Origin: Bacteroidetes bacterium UBA4414
GTDB taxonomy: Bacteria; Bacteroidota; Bacteroidia; Chitinophagales; Chitinophagaceae
Reading direction: 5' to 3'
Assembly (NCBI GenBank): GCA_002389765.1
Contig: DGQM01000028.1
Span: forward strand, 62,941-126,940
DNA: 64,000 nt
Part shown: one piece after another, positions 60,141 through 64,000 of the stretch
How positions within the stretch are numbered: position 1 is the stretch's first letter
Layout: each line of letters starts with the position of its first letter
The notes under the pieces: generated by a model
The model's database searches: none
What the model saw: only the letters and a program-made list of their open reading frames with translations
Told to the model about the DNA's origin: nothing
Position numbers and translations under genes: made by a program

Positions 60141-61424
60141 TTATATCACCACTATCTCGTAAAAATCTTTTGCATCAAAATACTTCTGTGCAAGTGTTTG
60201 CAACTCCTGTGCAGTTATGCTTTTGTAGATGCGGATATTGCGGTTGAAATTTTCTATCGTCATGTCGTTCAGTATCAATGTACGCCAGCGTTGCAGTATA
60301 GAGAACGGACCGTCAAGGTCGCCCAGCAGATTGCCCAGCAGGTAGTTCTTTACCAACAGCAGTTCTTCATCATCAGCAAGCTCATTGCATATCACATCCA
60401 TCTCGTGGTATATCTCTTTCAGCGCAGGTTCTACTACATCGCGACCTACTTCGGTCTGTATCGTTATCTCGCCGCTGTGTGTGTAAGAAGATAAACCACT
60501 GTAGATGCCGTAAGTATAGCCTTTCTCTTCACGGATATTACTCATCAGCCTCGACCCGAAGTATCCACCGAACAAAGTGTTCAGTACCACCATCGGTGCA
60601 AAGTCTTCGTGGTGGCGATTAGGAAACAAACGGCCTATGCGTATAGCGCCTTGCACACCATCCGCATCGTTGGTTATGTGTTGTTTCTTTTCAGCAGACT
60701 GTATAATGTCGTATGTCTTAACATCGTGATTGGTAACCGTAACAGCTACTTTGCCAAACACATCATCTACATGTTTCAGTACATCATCACCAAACTTGCC
60801 CGCCATAAAGATGCGCACACCACCCAAATCAAAATGCTTTTTGTAGAAAGCCAAAAGGTCTTCGCGCGTCAGTCCTTCAATCGTTTCTTTTTTAGTGAAA
60901 CGTCCGTATGGGTGCGCCTCACCAAAGAGTGCAGCGTCTATACGTTGGTTGGCTACAAAGTCGCAATGACGCAGGCTCACCATCAGGCGTTGCAACGTGT
61001 TCTGCTTGTATATATCCAGTTCCGTTTGCGGAAAAATGGCATCTGTCAGTATCTCATACACAATAGGCAGCAGGTTAGGTACATGCTTGGTAAGTGTATG
61101 CAGTGTAACCGTGCTGTGGTCATTTCCGGGGCCTATCTTCAGGCTGGCACCGTAAAACTCCAGTGCTTCATTTATCTGTTGCGATGTGCGTTTACTCGTG
61201 CCGTTTTTCAGCAATCCCGCTACCGCTTGCGATGTAGCTTGCTTTTCCTCGTACCATATACCCGCAGGGAACACCCAGCTTATTTCTACCACATCTTGCA
61301 CACCCGCATTCAGCCAATAGAAAGGTATGCCGTTGCTCAGCTTCTGTTCGTTTATGGCAGGCAATACATAATCAAATTCTACAGCATCATGTATGGCAGG
61401 TGGTGTTGTTCTGTCTAAAGTCAT
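60141..61424 (-). CDS. M16 (insulinase-like) peptidase homologue without zinc motif
   Basis: A 427-residue M16 fold. The N-terminal domain lacks the HxxEH zinc site: around residues 65-80 it reads SQAVAGLLKNGTSKRT, with no His or Glu. The second-half signature SRLMSNIREEKGYTYGIYSG, whose Arg and Tyr bind substrate, is intact. Non-catalytic M16 subunits usually pair with an active partner, but no second M16 gene is in the window. There is no signal peptide. It starts 9 bases after the thioesterase gene. A binding or chaperone-like function is likelier than proteolysis. Confidence 0.87.
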   Translation of the reverse strand: MTLDRTTPPAIHDAVEFDYVLPAINEQKLSNGIPFYWLNAGVQDVVEISWVFPAGIWYEEKQATSQAVAGLLKNGTSKRTSQQINEALEFYGASLKIGPGNDHSTVTLHTLTKHVPNLLPIVYEILTDAIFPQTELDIYKQNTLQRLMVSLRHCDFVANQRIDAALFGEAHPYGRFTKKETIEGLTREDLLAFYKKHFDLGGVRIFMAGKFGDDVLKHVDDVFGKVAVTVTNHDVKTYDIIQSAEKKQHITNDADGVQGAIRIGRLFPNRHHEDFAPMVVLNTLFGGYFGSRLMSNIREEKGYTYGIYSGLSSYTHSGEITIQTEVGRDVVEPALKEIYHEMDVICNELADDEELLLVKNYLLGNLLGDLDGPFSILQRWRTLILNDMTIENFNRNIRIYKSITAQELQTLAQKYFDAKDFYEIVVI

Positions 61425-61433
61425 CTTCAGTAA

Positions 61434-61952
61434 TTAGTCTTTAATAAATAAAGCACGCAGCTCATCAGCATCCTGTGCTTTCATTCTGCCACCTAATACA
61501 AGGCGCAGCTGGCGGCGGCGCAACGCACCGTCATACATTTTTTGTTCTTCTTCTGTTTGCGGCAATATTTCAGGCACTTTGCGCGGACGCCCGTTCGGGT
61601 CTAGTGCTACGAAGGTCAGGTATGCCTCGTTGGTCAGGTATTTGTACTGTGCCGCAAGGTCTTCGCCCCATACTTTCAGGTATACTTCCATCGATGTATT
61701 GAAGGCACGCGTCAGCTTGGCTTCAATCGTCAGCAGGTTGCCCAGCTTTATCGGGTTGTTGAAAGATACATTATCTACCGATGCGGTAACCACAGGACAG
61801 TTGCAATGCTTTTGTGCTGCAATGGCAGCGGCAATATCCATCCAGTGCATCAGGCGGCCACCCATCAGGTTGCCCAGTGTATTGGTGTCATTTGGCAGTA
61901 CCAGTTCCGACATGATAACATGCGTATCCTGCGGATGTCTTTCCTTTAACAT
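61434..61952 (-). CDS. Acyl-CoA thioesterase (hotdog fold)
   Basis: A 172-residue YciA/BFIT-like thioesterase. NTLGNLMGGRLMHWMDIAAA carries the Asn/Gly-rich active-site turn and Asp, and VTASVDNVSFNNPIKLGNLL is the central helix-to-strand segment; the C-terminal 50 residues are a charged tail. It hydrolyses acyl-CoAs; chain length is unknown. It is upstream of the M16-like gene in a two-gene operon. Confidence 0.9.
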   Translation of the reverse strand: MLKERHPQDTHVIMSELVLPNDTNTLGNLMGGRLMHWMDIAAAIAAQKHCNCPVVTASVDNVSFNNPIKLGNLLTIEAKLTRAFNTSMEVYLKVWGEDLAAQYKYLTNEAYLTFVALDPNGRPRKVPEILPQTEEEQKMYDGALRRRQLRLVLGGRMKAQDADELRALFIKD

Positions 61953-62023
61953 AAATAGGAATGCTTTTTAAAACGGGGTAAAGTTAGCGTAAATGCCGCA
62001 GGCATACCCTATATACATATAAG

Positions 62024-62050
62024 AAAAAAGAGAGGCATTAGCCTCTCTTT
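62024..62050 (-). terminator. Terminator of the WD40-YHS gene set
   Basis: On the minus strand AAAGAGAGGC-TAAT-GCCTCTCTTT followed by T-run, a few bases after the YHS stop codon. Confidence 0.88.
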
Positions 62051-62055
62051 ACTTA

Positions 62056-62337
62056 TTACTGTGCTTTTGCAACATATTTCTCGGGGTTCTTTGCAAACAC
62101 CCCTTTGCATACATCGCTGCAAAACCATACGGTATCGTTATTATGCACTGTATATTCTGTCCATGTACTGTCTTTTACCATTTCGCAAACAGGGTCTATT
62201 GGGCCTGTTGGTGCAGCAGTTTCAGTACTTGCTGCAGATTGCTCCGCAGGCATTTCTATTTTGGTAGTACCTTCAGGTGCATTGCCGCAAGATGCCAGCA
62301 TGATACCCGCTATTATAACAGAAGCAAAACGTTTCAT
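62056..62337 (-). CDS. Lipoprotein with YHS metal-binding domain
   Basis: The ATG at 62337 gives MKRFASVIIAGIMLASCGNA, a lipoprotein signal. After a low-complexity linker rich in Ala, Thr and Pro, the last 45 residues form a YHS domain: DPVCEM, then VWFCSDVCKGVFAKNPEKYV. YHS domains bind metals through cysteines and are found in copper enzymes and transporters. A periplasmic metal-handling role is inferred. It is the last gene of a three-gene set. Confidence 0.82.
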   Translation of the reverse strand: MKRFASVIIAGIMLASCGNAPEGTTKIEMPAEQSAASTETAAPTGPIDPVCEMVKDSTWTEYTVHNNDTVWFCSDVCKGVFAKNPEKYVAKAQ

Positions 62338-62360
62338 CTTAAAGAATTTGTGCAAAGGTA

Positions 62361-62570
62361 CTATTTGTTTTTTACAGCGTCGACTTTTACCAATCGCTGT
62401 GTCTGGTTATAAATAAGAATAGTGATGTACAGAATACCCATGCTGTATGCCAGTAAAAACATATACCATGCAGGTGTATTGTTTGTTACTTCCTTGCCTA
62501 TTGCCGGCATCAACAGCGTAATGAGCGACAATCCGATTCCTTGTCCTAAAAACTTATATGTATTGTCCAT
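62361..62570 (-). CDS. Small two-helix membrane protein
   Basis: A 69-residue protein with two membrane helices (FLGQGIGLSLITLLMPAIG and YMFLLAYSMGILYITILIY) and a basic C-terminal tail. No family is recognised. It lies 2 bases after the T9SS WD40 gene and 23 bases before the YHS lipoprotein gene, so cotranscription is likely. Confidence 0.6.
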   Translation of the reverse strand: MDNTYKFLGQGIGLSLITLLMPAIGKEVTNNTPAWYMFLLAYSMGILYITILIYNQTQRLVKVDAVKNK

Positions 62571-62572
62571 GT

Positions 62573-63793
62573 TTATTTTTTAATGAATGGTGTTGTACTT
62601 GTTTGTTCGTCAACTATCACTTTCAGCCAGTAATTGCCTGTAGGTAATGCTGTTGTATTGATGCGGATATTATCGCCCGATTTGCTGATTGGCAGAAAAT
62701 AGATTTTCCCTGTAGCATCCAGCACTGTTATATTTTCTACATTGTTGCCTGCCACTTGCAGCACATCAGCACATGGGTTGGGGTAGATGCGTGTAGTAGT
62801 ATTTCCCATAGTCTTTACACTTGTATTGAATGTTAAATCCCAAACCTGCACTTCGCCTTTGTCTGTACCTGCGGCTACGTATTTGCCGTTTGGCGAAAAG
62901 TCTACTGCATATACAATACCGCTACCGGTATTCTTGAAAGATTTAAGTTGAGCACCGCTGTTGAAGTCCCAAATTTTTATCAGACTGTCTGCACCGCCCG
63001 ATACAATTTTTGTACCATCGTCCGAAATATCTACAAATTTCACATCATCGGTGTGCCCTGTAAGTGTACGAACAAGGCTGCCGTTTGAGGCATCCCATAT
63101 TTTGATAGTCTTGTCTTTGGATGCAGATACTACATAGCTTCCGTTGGGAGATATTTTTACTCCATATACGCTACCTGTATGTCCGCTCATGGTTTGCAAC
63201 AGATTACCGGCAGTGTCCCATAGTTTCACTTTGGCATCATCGCCGCCACTGGCTATTTTTTCTGTTTTACTCCAGTCTGTACACATTACATAGTTTACAT
63301 GGGCATCAATACTGCGTATTTGTGTACCGTTTATATTGTACCACATCAGCTTTTTGTTGCCATTACCTATTACTATTTTGTTTCCATCGGGCGAAAAATT
63401 GACTGAAAAGGCAGCGCCTGTACCTAGTGGAATTGTGCTAACCCATGTAGGTGTTGCGGTAGTGTAGTCAAATATCAGCAGGTTGCCCAGCTCTTCAATC
63501 GCCGCAGCTTTCTGACCATTGCTGCTAAAGCGCACACCTTGTATACACATCAGTGTATCATTTACTTTATAGTCCCACAACAGGTTTCCACTGTTGAAGT
63601 CGAATATGCGTAGATATGAAGGGCTGCATTCAGAACCACTGAATATTTTAGATCCATCTGCACTGAAAGCAACTGCATAAGTTTCTTTAGTGCCGGCAAA
63701 AGGTGAATTCTGGTTATTCCATTTTATGTTTTGTGCATAGCTCTGCAGCGATAATGCTGCTACAGCTAATGTTGCAATATATCGATTTTTCAT
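62573..63793 (-). CDS. Secreted WD40 protein with T9SS sorting domain
   Basis: A 406-residue protein with a signal peptide (MKNRYIATLAVAALSLQSYA), seven WD40-type blades (for example GHTGSVYGVKISPNGSYVVS and ASKDKTIKIWDASNGSL), and a T9SS type A sorting domain starting RIYPNPCADVLQVAGNN and ending TPFIKK. The blades should form a beta-propeller that is exported through type IX secretion and exposed or released. Its partners are unknown. The stretch 63794-64000 upstream contains no clear gene. Confidence 0.87.
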   Translation of the reverse strand: MKNRYIATLAVAALSLQSYAQNIKWNNQNSPFAGTKETYAVAFSADGSKIFSGSECSPSYLRIFDFNSGNLLWDYKVNDTLMCIQGVRFSSNGQKAAAIEELGNLLIFDYTTATPTWVSTIPLGTGAAFSVNFSPDGNKIVIGNGNKKLMWYNINGTQIRSIDAHVNYVMCTDWSKTEKIASGGDDAKVKLWDTAGNLLQTMSGHTGSVYGVKISPNGSYVVSASKDKTIKIWDASNGSLVRTLTGHTDDVKFVDISDDGTKIVSGGADSLIKIWDFNSGAQLKSFKNTGSGIVYAVDFSPNGKYVAAGTDKGEVQVWDLTFNTSVKTMGNTTTRIYPNPCADVLQVAGNNVENITVLDATGKIYFLPISKSGDNIRINTTALPTGNYWLKVIVDEQTSTTPFIKK

Positions 63794-64000
63794 TGTTTCA
63801 ATTTTTTATGTTTGATGCCTTTGGCATCATGAAAGATGTATATGTGTACAGAAAAAATAGCGTGCGCTAAAGCCCGCGTGCAGACACATGCATTGCATGC
63901 GCACGCAGCTACTGCAGTTACACTCTCCTGCAGTAATATTTGTCAAAACAAGTTTTCTAAGCTGTTGCCGCTAATGGCGGGTGGAAGATGGATGGGCTGT

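Noticed and set aside
63943..64000. Possible 3' end of a minus-strand gene entering from the right edge (frame ending with TGA at 63943)
   Set aside because: Only about 18 codons are visible and they match no family I recognise, so coding cannot be supported.
1..64000. CRISPR arrays, rRNA operon, insertion sequences, prophage
   Set aside because: No regularly spaced direct repeats, no rRNA sequence, no transposase, integrase or phage structural gene was found among the frames on either strand.

Overview
The window comes from a Bacteroidota chromosome, probably of the Chitinophagales type. The evidence is promoters with TAnnTTTG -7 elements and occasional TTTG -33 elements, few Shine-Dalgarno sequences, secreted proteins with type IX secretion (T9SS) C-terminal sorting domains, and lineage-typical families (GSCFA, DUF4199, TIGR02757, BatA, ELWxxDGT repeats, YjdI-CDGSH, GxxExxY). 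About 64 protein genes are packed tightly on both strands. Most are housekeeping genes; AT-rich accessory stretches lie near 10.0-14.6, 27.9-28.3, 35.7-36.5, 41.1-42.3 and 46.9-47.4 kb.

Layout. 0-4.4 kb: the start of a GSCFA gene, DUF1801, clpP, and a minus operon lpxH-like, sixA-like and a sugar kinase/RapZ fusion. 4.5-7.4 kb: a SAM-I riboswitch with terminator ahead of a cystathionine gamma-synthase-type gene and homoserine dehydrogenase. 7.4-10 kb: TIGR02757, a cyclophilin and corA. 10-14.6 kb: a surface-glycan-like cluster (glycosyltransferase, methyltransferase, degenerate SDR, nucleotidyltransferase, Wzz-like protein). 14.6-17.3 kb: methylmalonyl-CoA epimerase and iscS-iscU-iscA. 17.3-22.4 kb: an ethylene-receptor-like sensor without an ATPase domain, feoB, and an ELWxxDGT T9SS protein. 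22.5-27.8 kb: an operon batA, dihydroorotase-like, two DUF4199 genes and a GT2. 27.8-28.3 kb: a tRNA-like RNA and an AT-rich open frame. 28.3-35.6 kb: a membrane glycosyltransferase-like protein, alaS, an arylsulfotransferase-like protein and dnaN. 35.7-38.4 kb: a secreted unknown, an NtrC-type regulator without HTH and a MORN-repeat protein. 38.5-41.1 kb: pirin, DUF1003, YjdI-CDGSH and Nudix behind an operator-like palindrome. 41.1-51.2 kb: an unknown membrane-anchored protein, an MMPL transporter, a nitrilase-type amidase, several small unknowns, a GT39, a dipeptide epimerase and murB. 51.2-58.6 kb: an NtrY-like kinase, mazG, ubiX, a thioredoxin-like protein, nth, GxxExxY and msrB. 58.8-64 kb: acetyl-CoA hydrolase/transferase, a degenerate M16 protein, an acyl-CoA thioesterase, a YHS lipoprotein, a small membrane protein and a WD40 T9SS protein.

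Functional themes. Cell-wall metabolism recurs: MurB, an Ala-Glu type epimerase, and the kinase/RapZ fusion that could couple amino-sugar salvage to amino-sugar sensing. Iron-sulfur and iron handling appears as IscSUA, FeoB, CDGSH and Nth. Methionine synthesis is under SAM control. A striking number of proteins keep their family fold but lack catalytic residues or domains (dihydroorotase, M16, SDR, histidine kinase, NtrC). The least explained object is the 111-nt tRNA-like element at 27.9 kb. I see no CRISPR array, recognisable prophage, insertion sequence or rRNA operon, and no clearly new defence system.
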